From positions 1 through 38,688 of the forward strand of contig DVFI01000012.1 in the NCBI GenBank assembly GCA_018713305.1: a stretch of 38,688 nucleotides of DNA, read 5' to 3'. Position 1 is the first letter of the stretch. Every line of letters starts with the position of its first letter. Source of the stretch: Candidatus Avichristensenella intestinipullorum (lineage in GTDB: Bacteria > Bacillota > Clostridia > Christensenellales > Aristaeellaceae). Below the pieces are notes generated by a model, which saw only the letters and a program-made list of their open reading frames with translations, was not told where the DNA came from and ran no database searches. The translations under genes were made by a program, and so were the position numbers. This document shows positions 16,082 to 23,235 of the stretch, in pieces.

Positions 16082-16792
16082 TCACTCGCCCAGCAGGCGT
16101 TTCATAATCTCCTGATACGCGTCCTCCACGCCGCCCAAATCGCGGCGGAAGCGGTCCTTGTCCAGCTTCTCGCCCGTGCGGCTGTCCCAGAAACGGCAGG
16201 TATCCGGAGAAATCTCGTCCGCCAGCACGAGCGTGCCGTCGGCCGTTTTGCCAAACTCCAGCTTGAAATCAATCAGCTCGATGTTGAGGTCTTTCAGATA
16301 GTCCGAAAGCACCTGATTGACCTTGAGGGCATAGGCGCGAATGCTGGCCAGCTCCTCCTCGTCCGCCCAGCCCATGGCCAGGATATGGTCGTCGTTGACC
16401 ATCGGGTCGCCCAGGGCATCGTCCTTATAGCAGTACTCCAGCACCGTGCGGCCGAGGCGGACGCCCTCTTCCAGCCCGAGGCGCTTGGCGAGGGAGCCGG
16501 CGGCAATGTTGCGCACGATGACTTCCAGCGGCACGATGGCAACCTTTTTGACCAGCGTCTGGCGCGGGGAAAGCTCCTCTACGAAATGCGTGGGCACGCC
16601 GTGGCGCTCCAGCAGGCGCATCAGGTGGTTCGTCACGCGGTTGTTGATGACGCCCTTGCCCGCAATCTGGCCTTTTTTCAGGCCGTTAAAGGCGGTGGCG
16701 TCGTCTTTGTAATCCACGATGCACAGCGTTTCGTCGTCGGTCGCATACACCTTTTTCGCCTTGCCTTCATAGAGCTGAACGGTCTTTTCCAT
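16082..16792 (-). CDS. purC: SAICAR synthetase PurC
   Basis: The 236-residue enzyme joins aspartate to CAIR with ATP. Motifs of the compact bacterial form are present: the N-terminal [13 protein letters not shown] (residues 8-20), [23 protein letters not shown] and [12 protein letters not shown], the last carrying the substrate- and metal-binding acids. Length is typical. A clear AGGAGG site precedes ATG 16792, in the short gap after purE. Together with purE it handles the carboxylation and aspartate-addition steps. Confidence 0.97.
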   Translation of the reverse strand: MEKTVQLYEGKAKKVYATDDETLCIVDYKDDATAFNGLKKGQIAGKGVINNRVTNHLMRLLERHGVPTHFVEELSPRQTLVKKVAIVPLEVIVRNIAAGSLAKRLGLEEGVRLGRTVLEYCYKDDALGDPMVNDDHILAMGWADEEELASIRAYALKVNQVLSDYLKDLNIELIDFKLEFGKTADGTLVLADEISPDTCRFWDSRTGEKLDKDRFRRDLGGVEDAYQEIMKRLLGE

Positions 16793-16807
16793 GGCGGTTT
16801 CCTCCTG

Positions 16808-17302
16808 TTATGATTCAAATTGGGCCTGTATTTTCGCGTCCTTCGCCAGCACCTGCGCGGTCATTTCCGCGCGCAGGCTTTCGAGGCGTTCGGAAAGAGC
16901 CGGTTCGGACAGGGAAAGTATCTGCGCGGCCAACAGCGCGGCGTTTTTGCCGCCGTCTATCGCCATGGTCGCCACGGGCATCCCCGGCGGCATCTGCACG
17001 GTGGACAGCAGCGCGTCCAGCCCGTCCAGCGCAGAGGACCGGACCGGGATGCCGATGACGGGCAGGGTCGTATGCGCGGCCAGCGCGCCCGCCAGGTGCG
17101 CGGCCTTGCCCGCTGCGGCGATAAGCGCGCCGAAGCCTTCTTCGCGGGCGGCGCAGGCGAAAGCGCGCGCCGCGTCGGGGGTGCGGTGCGCGGAGAGAAC
17201 GCGCACGCAGAAGGGAATATCCAGCGCGCGCAGCGTTTCGATGCAGGGCGTGACGACCGGCAAATCGCTGTCGCTGCCCATGATAACGGCAACTTTACGC
17301 AT
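16808..17302 (-). CDS. purE: PurE, class I-like AIR/N5-CAIR carboxylase component
   Basis: The 164-residue protein has the PurE fold and class I-like motifs: VIMGSDSD (residues 6-13), SAHRTP with catalytic His39, and an AGKAAHLAG loop (usually GGAAHLPG). Class I enzymes are N5-CAIR mutases and normally need PurK to make N5-CAIR; class II enzymes carboxylate AIR directly. No purK is present in the operon or window. The start at 17302 follows AAGGAGG; the longer open frame to 17422 lies antisense-free but inside ilvA and is rejected. The protein ends with an extra charged helix (residues 140-164). It is the first purine gene, 34 bases after ilvA. Confidence 0.93.
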   Translation of the reverse strand: MRKVAVIMGSDSDLPVVTPCIETLRALDIPFCVRVLSAHRTPDAARAFACAAREEGFGALIAAAGKAAHLAGALAAHTTLPVIGIPVRSSALDGLDALLSTVQMPPGMPVATMAIDGGKNAALLAAQILSLSEPALSERLESLRAEMTAQVLAKDAKIQAQFES

Positions 17303-17333
17303 GAGAACCTCCTTTTCTTCCATCGCGAAGGGA

Positions 17334-17350
17334 CCGTCAGTCGCTGACGG
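17334..17350 (-). promoter_or_regulatory. Hairpin at the ilvA-purE junction
   Basis: A perfect 7-bp stem (CCGTCAG, loop of three, CTGACGG) spans the ilvA stop codon. No T tract follows, so it is not a standard terminator. It could affect mRNA processing or the ilvA/purE expression ratio. Confidence 0.4.
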
Positions 17351-18557
17351 CCGTCGTAGGCACCAGGCGCGCTTCAAAGCCGCGCTCCCGCAGGGCGTTG
17401 AGGATGCGCTCCCGGTGCGCAAGGCCGAACGCCTCCAGCGTCACGCGCAGCTCCACCGCGCTCTGGCGGTTGATGCTGACGAACTGGTTGTGCTCGAGCT
17501 TGATGATGTTGCCCTGCTGCGCGCAGACCACCTCCGCCACGCCCAGCAGCTCGCCGGGCCGGTCGGGCAGGAGCACCGAGAAGGTGAACACGCGCCCGCG
17601 GTTGATCAGCCCGTGCTGCACGAGCGAGGCGATGGTAATCACGTCCATATTGCCGCCGGAGAGCACGGACACCACGTTTTTGTTCCGCACCTCCAGATGA
17701 TTCAGCGCCGCCACGGTCAAAAGGCCCGCGTTTTCCACGATGAGCTTGTGCCGCTCCATCATGTCCAGGAAGGCGTCCACCAGCTCGTCGTCCTCGATTT
17801 GAATGATGCCGTCCAGATTCTTTTGCAAATAGGGGAGCAGCTTATCCCCCGGCGTTTTGACCGCCACGCCGTCGGCGATGGTGACGGCCGCGTCCAGCGT
17901 CACCACATGGCCCGCCTCCAGGGACGCCGCCACACAGGCCGCGCCGCAGGGCTCCACGCCGTACACCTGAACGTGGGGATTGAGAAGCTTGGCGAGCGTC
18001 GACACGCCCGTGGCCAGCCCGCCGCCGCCCACCGGCACCAGAATGATGTCCACATCCGGCAGGTCCTTGAATATTTCGTAGGCGATGGTGCCCTGCCCCA
18101 GCGCCACGTCCAGGTCGTTGAAGGGATGCACCAGCGTCATCCCCTTGTCCTCGGCCAGCCGGAGCGCTTCGGAAAAGCTTTCGTCGTAGCATCCGCCGTG
18201 AAGCAGCACATGGGCGCCGTATTCCTTGGTGCTGTTGACCTTGACCAGCGGCGTGGTGGTGGGCATGACAATGGTCGCTTCCACGCCCGCCGTCCGGGCC
18301 GCGTAGGCCACGCCCTGCGCATGGTTGCCCGCCGAGGCCGTCACCAGCCCGCGCGCCTTTTCCTCCTCGCTGAGCATGCTTACCTTCGTAAAGGCGCCGC
18401 GCACCTTATACGCGCCGGTGACCTGCAGGTTTTCGGGCTTAAAGTACACCTGATTGCCGCACAGCTGCGAAAAATACTTGCTGTGAATCAGGCTGGTGTC
18501 CAGCAAAATGCCCTGCAGCGCCTCCCGCGCCCGCTTGAATCTTTCCACCGTCAACAT
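17337..18557 (-). CDS. ilvA: Threonine ammonia-lyase with C-terminal ACT domain
   Basis: The 406-residue PLP enzyme deaminates threonine to 2-oxobutyrate and ammonia. PLP lysine is Lys51 in GAYKVRGA; ASAGNHAQGVAYAA and the phosphate loop PVGGGGLATG follow. From about residue 325 a single ACT regulatory domain begins (VFTFSVLLPDRPGELLGVAEV). Length and one ACT domain match the biodegradative-like, Clostridia/Bacillus YkoD-type forms rather than the two-ACT E. coli IlvA; a feedback role in isoleucine synthesis is therefore uncertain. The start at 18557 suits an AAGGAAGG site and a promoter about 50 bases upstream; ATG 18593 would leave almost no leader. It heads the purine operon, 34 bases before purE, which is unusual. 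Confidence 0.93.
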   Translation of the reverse strand: MLTVERFKRAREALQGILLDTSLIHSKYFSQLCGNQVYFKPENLQVTGAYKVRGAFTKVSMLSEEEKARGLVTASAGNHAQGVAYAARTAGVEATIVMPTTTPLVKVNSTKEYGAHVLLHGGCYDESFSEALRLAEDKGMTLVHPFNDLDVALGQGTIAYEIFKDLPDVDIILVPVGGGGLATGVSTLAKLLNPHVQVYGVEPCGAACVAASLEAGHVVTLDAAVTIADGVAVKTPGDKLLPYLQKNLDGIIQIEDDELVDAFLDMMERHKLIVENAGLLTVAALNHLEVRNKNVVSVLSGGNMDVITIASLVQHGLINRGRVFTFSVLLPDRPGELLGVAEVVCAQQGNIIKLEHNQFVSINRQSAVELRVTLEAFGLAHRERILNALRERGFEARLVPTTAVSD

Positions 18558-18615
18558 GCGCGTCCGTTCCTTCCTTTTGCTCTTCTCCGCCATTAAAAAG
18601 CGGCAATGCGCGTCT

Positions 18616-18644
18616 ATTATACCGAATTACCCGAACAAAAACAA
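18616..18644 (-). promoter_or_regulatory. Promoter of the ilvA-purine operon with repeats in the spacer
   Basis: On the minus strand TTGTTT (18644-18639), 17-bp spacer, TATAAT (18621-18616). The spacer holds two direct TTCGG copies nine bases apart (plus strand CCGAAC at 18631 and CCGAAT at 18622), and two more TTCGGG copies lie just upstream (18662-18667 and 18681-18686). The core CCGAAC recalls the Bacillus PurR PurBox, but the inverted arrangement with standard spacing is not seen. No purine riboswitch or T-box fits in the roughly 50-base leader. Confidence 0.7.
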
Positions 18645-18710
18645 TCTTTTTGCAAAAAATATTCGGGCTTTTTGCGCACTTTCGGGCAACGCGGGCGGAA
18701 GGGCGCCGCC

Positions 18711-18739
18711 TTTTCGGTGCGTTGGTTTTATGGTATACT
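18711..18739 (+). promoter_or_regulatory. Extended -10 promoter of the maltose phosphorylase operon
   Basis: TATACT (18734-18739) preceded by TGG forms an extended -10 element, with a poor -35 (TTTTCG, 18711-18716) 17 bp upstream. It is about 43 bases before the gene start and faces away from the ilvA promoter. Confidence 0.55.
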
Positions 18740-18781
18740 GTCAGTATTCGGGCGAGAGTCGCCACAGGAGGGACACACGGG

Positions 18782-21082
18782 ATGAAGACGCTTTTTGATA
18801 TCCATCCGTGGAAGCTGATGGAAACCCGGCTGCACCGGGAGGACATGCGCCTGTCGGAATCGTTGACGTCCATGGGGAACGCGCATATGGGGATGCGCGG
18901 AAATTTTGAGGAGCAATACAGCGGCGACTGTCACCGCGGCACATACCTGGCGGGCGTATGGTTTCCGGACAAGACGCGCGTGGGATGGTGGAAAAACGGA
19001 TATCCGGACTACTTCGGCAAGGTCATCAACGCGGTGAACATGCTGGAAATCGGCGTGAGCGTGAACGGGGAGGAAATAGACCTGGCGCGCAGCGAGGTCG
19101 CCTCGTTCTATCGCGAGCTGGATATGGAGCACGGCCTGCTGCTGCGGCGCTATACCGTGCGGCTGGCCGGCGGGGAGGTGCGCGCGCAGGTGGAGCGCTT
19201 TTTGTCCATTGCGCGCAAGGAACTGCTGGCTATCCGCTACCGCGTCACCCCTTCCTTTGACGCGGAGGTCGTCTTTCGCCCGGCGCTGGACACCAACGTG
19301 AAAAACGAGGACAGCAATTACGACGAAGTATTCTGGGAAGCCCTGGGGCAGGGATGCGCGGACGGGGCGTCCTGGGTCAGGGCGCGTACCCGGGACAACC
19401 CGTTCGGCACGCCGCGCTTTACGGTCTTTGCCGCCATGGCCGAGCCGGAGGCGGCGCTGTCCGAAGGCCGGGCATGCGCGCGCCGGGCCTTCCGCGTGGC
19501 GGCGGGAGAGACGGCGGAGCTGGTGAAGCTGGTGTGCGTGGGCACGTCGCGCGACCACGGCGACGGCGAGGCGCTGGACAGCGCCGTGCTCGGCGCGCTG
19601 CAAAGCGCCGTGCAGACGGGCTACGACGGCCTGCGGGCGGAACAGTGCGACGCCTGGCGCGCGCGCTGGGACGGAATGGACGTGCGCATCGGGCACGACG
19701 AGGCCGGCCAGCAGGGCATCCGCTTTAACCTGTTCCAGATGCTGTGCACCTATGACGGGACGGACCCCCGGCTGAACATCGGGCCCAAGGGCTTTACGGG
19801 CGAGAAGTACGGCGGCGCGACGTATTGGGATACGGAGATGTTCTGCCTGCCGATGATTCTGTCCGTGCTGGGCGAGGACGCGGCGCGGAGCCTGCTGCAA
19901 TACCGCTACCTGCACCTGGACAAGGCCAGGGAAAACGCGCGAAAGCTCGGCTGTCAGGGCGCGCTGTACCCCATGGTCACCTTCAACGGCGAGGAATGCC
20001 ACAACGAATGGGAAATCACCTTCGAAGAGATTCACCGCAACGCAGCCATCTTTTACGCCATCTTCCTGACGTATGAGTACGGCGGGGACGAAAAAACGCT
20101 GCGCGAGTACGGCCTGCCGGTCATGCTGGAAATCTGCCGCTACTGGGTCAGCCGCGCCACCTGGAATCCGCGCAGGCGGCGCTATATGATTCTGGGCGTC
20201 ACCGGGCCCAACGAATACGAGAACAACGTCTGCAACAACTGGTACACCAACCGCATGGCCAAGTTCTGCCTGGAACAGACCGTGCGCTATGTCCGCAGCG
20301 TCATCGGGACGAAGGCGCTGCGCAAGGCGGGCGGTTCGGCGCGCGAGCTGTCCGAGTTTCAGCGCGTGGCGGAGAAGATGTACCTGCCCGAGGACAAGCG
20401 GCTGGGCGTATTCGTGCAGCATGACGGATTCCTGGACAAGGAGCTCAGGCCCGCCGACAGCCTGGACGCGGCGGAAAGGCCGCTCAACCAGCACTGGTCC
20501 TGGGACCGCATCCTGCGCTCCTGCTTCATCAAGCAGGCCGACGTGCTGCAGGGGCTATACTGCCTGCGCCACCTCTACGACCGCGACACCATTGACCGCA
20601 ACTTTGCTTTCTATGAGCCGATGACCGTGCATGAAAGCAGCCTGTCCCCCTGCGTGCATGCCATCCTCGCGGCGGACTGCGGGCGCTATGACAAGGCGGT
20701 GGAGATGTACCGCCGTACCGCGCGCCTGGACCTGGACAACGTCAACAACGACACCGAGGACGGACTGCATATCACTTCCATGTGCGGCAGCTGGATGGCC
20801 ATTGTCAAAGGCTTTGCGGGGGTGCGCACGGAGCGCGGCTGCCTGGAGCTGTGCCCGCATGTGCCGTGGGCGTTCCGTTCCTTCGCGTTCACCATGCAGA
20901 TTCAGGGCCGCCGCATCGACGTTGCGGTGGAGGACGGGACGCTTTCCCTGACGCTTCTGGACGGCGCGCCCCTCATGGTCAAGGTCTACGACCAGTGGCT
21001 GGCGCTGCAGCCCGGCGCGACGCAGCGCGCGGCGATTCTGGAAGCGCAGGCCGCGCCGGACACAGAGGAGGCGGGCGCATGA
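18782..21082 (+). CDS. Glycoside hydrolase family 65 phosphorylase, probably maltose phosphorylase
   Basis: The 766-residue cytoplasmic enzyme is a GH65 inverting phosphorylase; maltose phosphorylases split maltose with phosphate into glucose and beta-glucose 1-phosphate. Diagnostic segments are GATYWDTEMFCLP, HNEWEITFEEIHRNAAI and GVTGPNEYENNVCNNWYTN; Glu478 in TGPNEY is the expected general acid. These read like maltose rather than kojibiose or trehalose phosphorylases, but GH65 specificities are easily confused. The start at 18782 has AGGAGGG nine bases upstream; the frame open to 18650 crosses the promoter. A beta-phosphoglucomutase gene overlaps its stop, the expected partner for the product. 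No sugar transporter lies nearby. Confidence 0.9.
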   Translation: MKTLFDIHPWKLMETRLHREDMRLSESLTSMGNAHMGMRGNFEEQYSGDCHRGTYLAGVWFPDKTRVGWWKNGYPDYFGKVINAVNMLEIGVSVNGEEIDLARSEVASFYRELDMEHGLLLRRYTVRLAGGEVRAQVERFLSIARKELLAIRYRVTPSFDAEVVFRPALDTNVKNEDSNYDEVFWEALGQGCADGASWVRARTRDNPFGTPRFTVFAAMAEPEAALSEGRACARRAFRVAAGETAELVKLVCVGTSRDHGDGEALDSAVLGALQSAVQTGYDGLRAEQCDAWRARWDGMDVRIGHDEAGQQGIRFNLFQMLCTYDGTDPRLNIGPKGFTGEKYGGATYWDTEMFCLPMILSVLGEDAARSLLQYRYLHLDKARENARKLGCQGALYPMVTFNGEECHNEWEITFEEIHRNAAIFYAIFLTYEYGGDEKTLREYGLPVMLEICRYWVSRATWNPRRRRYMILGVTGPNEYENNVCNNWYTNRMAKFCLEQTVRYVRSVIGTKALRKAGGSARELSEFQRVAEKMYLPEDKRLGVFVQHDGFLDKELRPADSLDAAERPLNQHWSWDRILRSCFIKQADVLQGLYCLRHLYDRDTIDRNFAFYEPMTVHESSLSPCVHAILAADCGRYDKAVEMYRRTARLDLDNVNNDTEDGLHITSMCGSWMAIVKGFAGVRTERGCLELCPHVPWAFRSFAFTMQIQGRRIDVAVEDGTLSLTLLDGAPLMVKVYDQWLALQPGATQRAAILEAQAAPDTEEAGA

Positions 21083-21744
21083 TTCGCGGCATGATTTTCG
21101 ATTTGGACGGCGTGCTGGTGGACACGGCGCGCTTCCATTATCTGGCGTGGAAGCGCCTGGCGCGCGAATGGTTCGGGCTGGACTTTACCCCCGCCGACAA
21201 CGAGCGGTTCAAAGGCGTCAACCGCGAGGCCTGCATGCGGATTCTCTGCGAGATGGCGGGCAGGACGCTTTCGGAGGAGGACTTTGCGCGCGGCATGGCG
21301 CTGAAAAACGACTGGTATGTGCAGCGCGTGCGCGAAATGACGCCGGAGGACGTATTGCCCGGCGCGGCGGACTATGTGCGCGCGGCGCGCGCGCAGGGCG
21401 TGCGGTGCGCCATCGGCTCGGCGAGCAAAAACTGCCGGCTGGTGCTGGAACGCACGGGCATTGCCGGCCTGTTTGACGCGGTGGCGGACGGCACGGTCGT
21501 CACCCGCGCCAAGCCGGACCCGGAGGTTTTCCTCTGCGCGGCGCGGATGCTCGGCCTGCCGCCCGCGGATTGCGTGGTCTTTGAGGACGCGCAGGCCGGC
21601 CTGGACGCCGCGCGCGCCGGCGGCATGCGCTGCTGCGCGGTAGGCAGCCCCGCGGATTTGACGGGATACGATTGGATATGTTCGGGGCTGAACGCGCTGT
21701 CCGATACTCCGCTCGCGCCCGAACGCCTGCAAGACACGCCCTGA
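21079..21744 (+). CDS. pgmB: Beta-phosphoglucomutase
   Basis: The 221-residue HAD-superfamily enzyme interconverts beta-glucose 1-phosphate and glucose 6-phosphate. The nucleophile/acid pair is Asp8 and Asp10 in FDLDGVLVDT; further motifs are GSASKN (phosphate-binding Ser), AKPDPEVF (Lys) and VFEDAQAG (metal-binding acids). The FHYLAWK cap segment is typical of beta-PGM. The start overlaps the GH65 stop (ATGA) and has GAGGAGG upstream, so the two are translationally coupled. They form a short pathway from maltose and phosphate to glucose and glucose 6-phosphate. Confidence 0.93.
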   Translation: MIRGMIFDLDGVLVDTARFHYLAWKRLAREWFGLDFTPADNERFKGVNREACMRILCEMAGRTLSEEDFARGMALKNDWYVQRVREMTPEDVLPGAADYVRAARAQGVRCAIGSASKNCRLVLERTGIAGLFDAVADGTVVTRAKPDPEVFLCAARMLGLPPADCVVFEDAQAGLDAARAGGMRCCAVGSPADLTGYDWICSGLNALSDTPLAPERLQDTP

Positions 21745-21763
21745 GAGGCAAGGAGGCAATACC

Positions 21764-22333
21764 ATGGCCTGGATTCCCACCTACGACGAAGCGCTGACCC
21801 TTTTGCAAAGCTACAACCAGGAACCCTTCCATCTGGCGCACGCCAGGACCGTCTCCGGCGTGCTGCGCATCTTCGCGCGCGAGATGGACCCCGGAAGGGA
21901 GGACTATTGGGCCGTGGTAGGCCTTTTGCACGACCTGGACTTCGAACGGTTTCCCGACCGGCATTGCGTGGCCGTGCGGGAGATACTGGAGCCGCTGGAT
22001 ATAGAGCCCGCGATGCTGCGCGCCATCGTCAGCCACGGCTGGGGCATGACCGGCGCGGACGTTGAGCCGGAGCTGCCGATGGAAAAGGCGCTGTTCGCGG
22101 TGGACGAGCTGACCGGGCTCATCGGGGCGGCGGTGAAGATGCGCCCCTCCGGCAGCGTCATGGACCTGGAGGTCAAGTCCCTCAAGAAGAAATTCAAGTC
22201 CCCCTCCTTTGCCGCCGGCTGCTCGCGCGAGGTGATTGCCTCGGGCGCGGAGCGGCTTGGCTGGACGCTGGAGGAGCTCATGGAGAAGACGATTCTCGCC
22301 ATGCGGGAGATGGAAAGCCAGGGATGCTTCTGA
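21764..22333 (+). CDS. HD-domain protein (putative phosphohydrolase)
   Basis: The 189-residue protein has the HD metal-binding pattern: a His in FHLAHARTV (residues 22-30), His56-Asp57 in LLHDLDFE and Asp114 in AVDELTG. This matches small bacterial HD/HDIG proteins, often annotated as hydrolases of phosphorylated small molecules; the substrate is unknown. A conserved-looking lysine-rich segment, LKKKFKSPSFAAG, lies near residue 145. It follows pgmB by 19 bases with an AAGGAGG site and overlaps the next gene by ten bases. It has no obvious link to maltose use. Confidence 0.82.
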   Translation: MAWIPTYDEALTLLQSYNQEPFHLAHARTVSGVLRIFAREMDPGREDYWAVVGLLHDLDFERFPDRHCVAVREILEPLDIEPAMLRAIVSHGWGMTGADVEPELPMEKALFAVDELTGLIGAAVKMRPSGSVMDLEVKSLKKKFKSPSFAAGCSREVIASGAERLGWTLEELMEKTILAMREMESQGCF

Positions 22334-23235
22334 CGTCCTGCACCCTCTGTCCCCGCCGCTGCGCCGCACGGCGCGAGCCGACGCGCGGCTGGGGCCGCTG
22401 CGGCATGGGCATGCTGCCCGTGGTGGCGCGCGCCGCGCCGCACTTTGGCGAAGAACCGTGCATCAGCGGCACGCGCGGCAGCGGCACGGTTTTCTTTTGC
22501 GGCTGCGCGCTGGGCTGCGTGTTTTGCCAGAACGCGGACATCAGCCGCGCCGTCCCGCGGACGGCCAGAACCCTGGATGCCGGGGCGCTGGGCGCGCTGT
22601 TTGCCGAGCTGGCGGATAAAGGCGTGCACAACATCAACCTGGTCACCGCAAGCCATTTTGTCCCCGTGGTGGCCGAGGCGCTGCGCCGCTGTCCGCCCGG
22701 CATTCCGGTGGTATACAACTGCGGCGGCTATGAAAGCGTCCAAACCCTGCGCATGCTGGAGGGCCTGGTCGACGTGTACCTGCCGGACTATAAATTCGCC
22801 GACGCCGATACGGCGGCCGTCTGCGCGCAGGCGCCGGACTATCCGCAGACGGCGCTGGAGGCCATCGTCGAGATGCGCCGGCAGACGGGAGAAGCCGTCT
22901 TTTCGCCGGAGGGCATATTGCTGCGCGGCACGCTGGTGCGCCACCTGGTCCTGCCGGGCCTGACCGGCGCGTCCATGGCCGCGCTGACGCGCCTGCGGGA
23001 AGCGCTGCCGGCGGATGTGCGCGTAAGCCTGATGGGACAGTACACGCCCTTTGGCCCGGCCCGCGGCATCCGGGGACTCGACCGCCCGCTGCTCCGGCGC
23101 GAATACCGGCGCGTGGCGGCGCATATGCGCGCGTTGGGCTTTGACGGCTATCTTCAGACGCCGGAGGCGAGCGGAACGGACATGATTCCCGCGTGGGACG
23201 GCGAAGGGCTGAAAGGGAAGGGAAAGCCATGCTGA
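22324..23235 (+). CDS. Radical SAM protein, PflA-like
   Basis: The 303-residue protein carries the radical SAM cluster motif CALGCVFC (Cys61, Cys65, Cys68; CxxxCxxC) after an extra N-terminal cysteine cluster (Cys6, Cys9, Cys13, Cys26) that may hold zinc or a second cluster. Later segments (NINLVTASHF, VVYNCGGYES, YLPDYKF, LMGQYTPFG) fit the family of putative pyruvate formate-lyase activating enzymes of the AmmeMemoRadiSam-adjacent type, whose targets are not firmly known. No glycyl radical enzyme is encoded nearby, so activation of PFL should not be assumed. The start overlaps the HD gene, and the end overlaps addB by seven bases. Confidence 0.87.
   Translation: MLLTSCTLCPRRCAARREPTRGWGRCGMGMLPVVARAAPHFGEEPCISGTRGSGTVFFCGCALGCVFCQNADISRAVPRTARTLDAGALGALFAELADKGVHNINLVTASHFVPVVAEALRRCPPGIPVVYNCGGYESVQTLRMLEGLVDVYLPDYKFADADTAAVCAQAPDYPQTALEAIVEMRRQTGEAVFSPEGILLRGTLVRHLVLPGLTGASMAALTRLREALPADVRVSLMGQYTPFGPARGIRGLDRPLLRREYRRVAAHMRALGFDGYLQTPEASGTDMIPAWDGEGLKGKGKPC

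Noticed and set aside
18558-18660. Purine riboswitch or T-box leader ahead of ilvA-purine operon
   Set aside because: The predicted leader is only about 50 bases, too short for either, and lacks their core sequences.
22324-23235. Pyruvate formate-lyase activating enzyme as a firm assignment
   Set aside because: The radical SAM motif is clear, but no glycyl radical enzyme is nearby and the N-terminal cysteine cluster differs, so only PflA-like is claimed.
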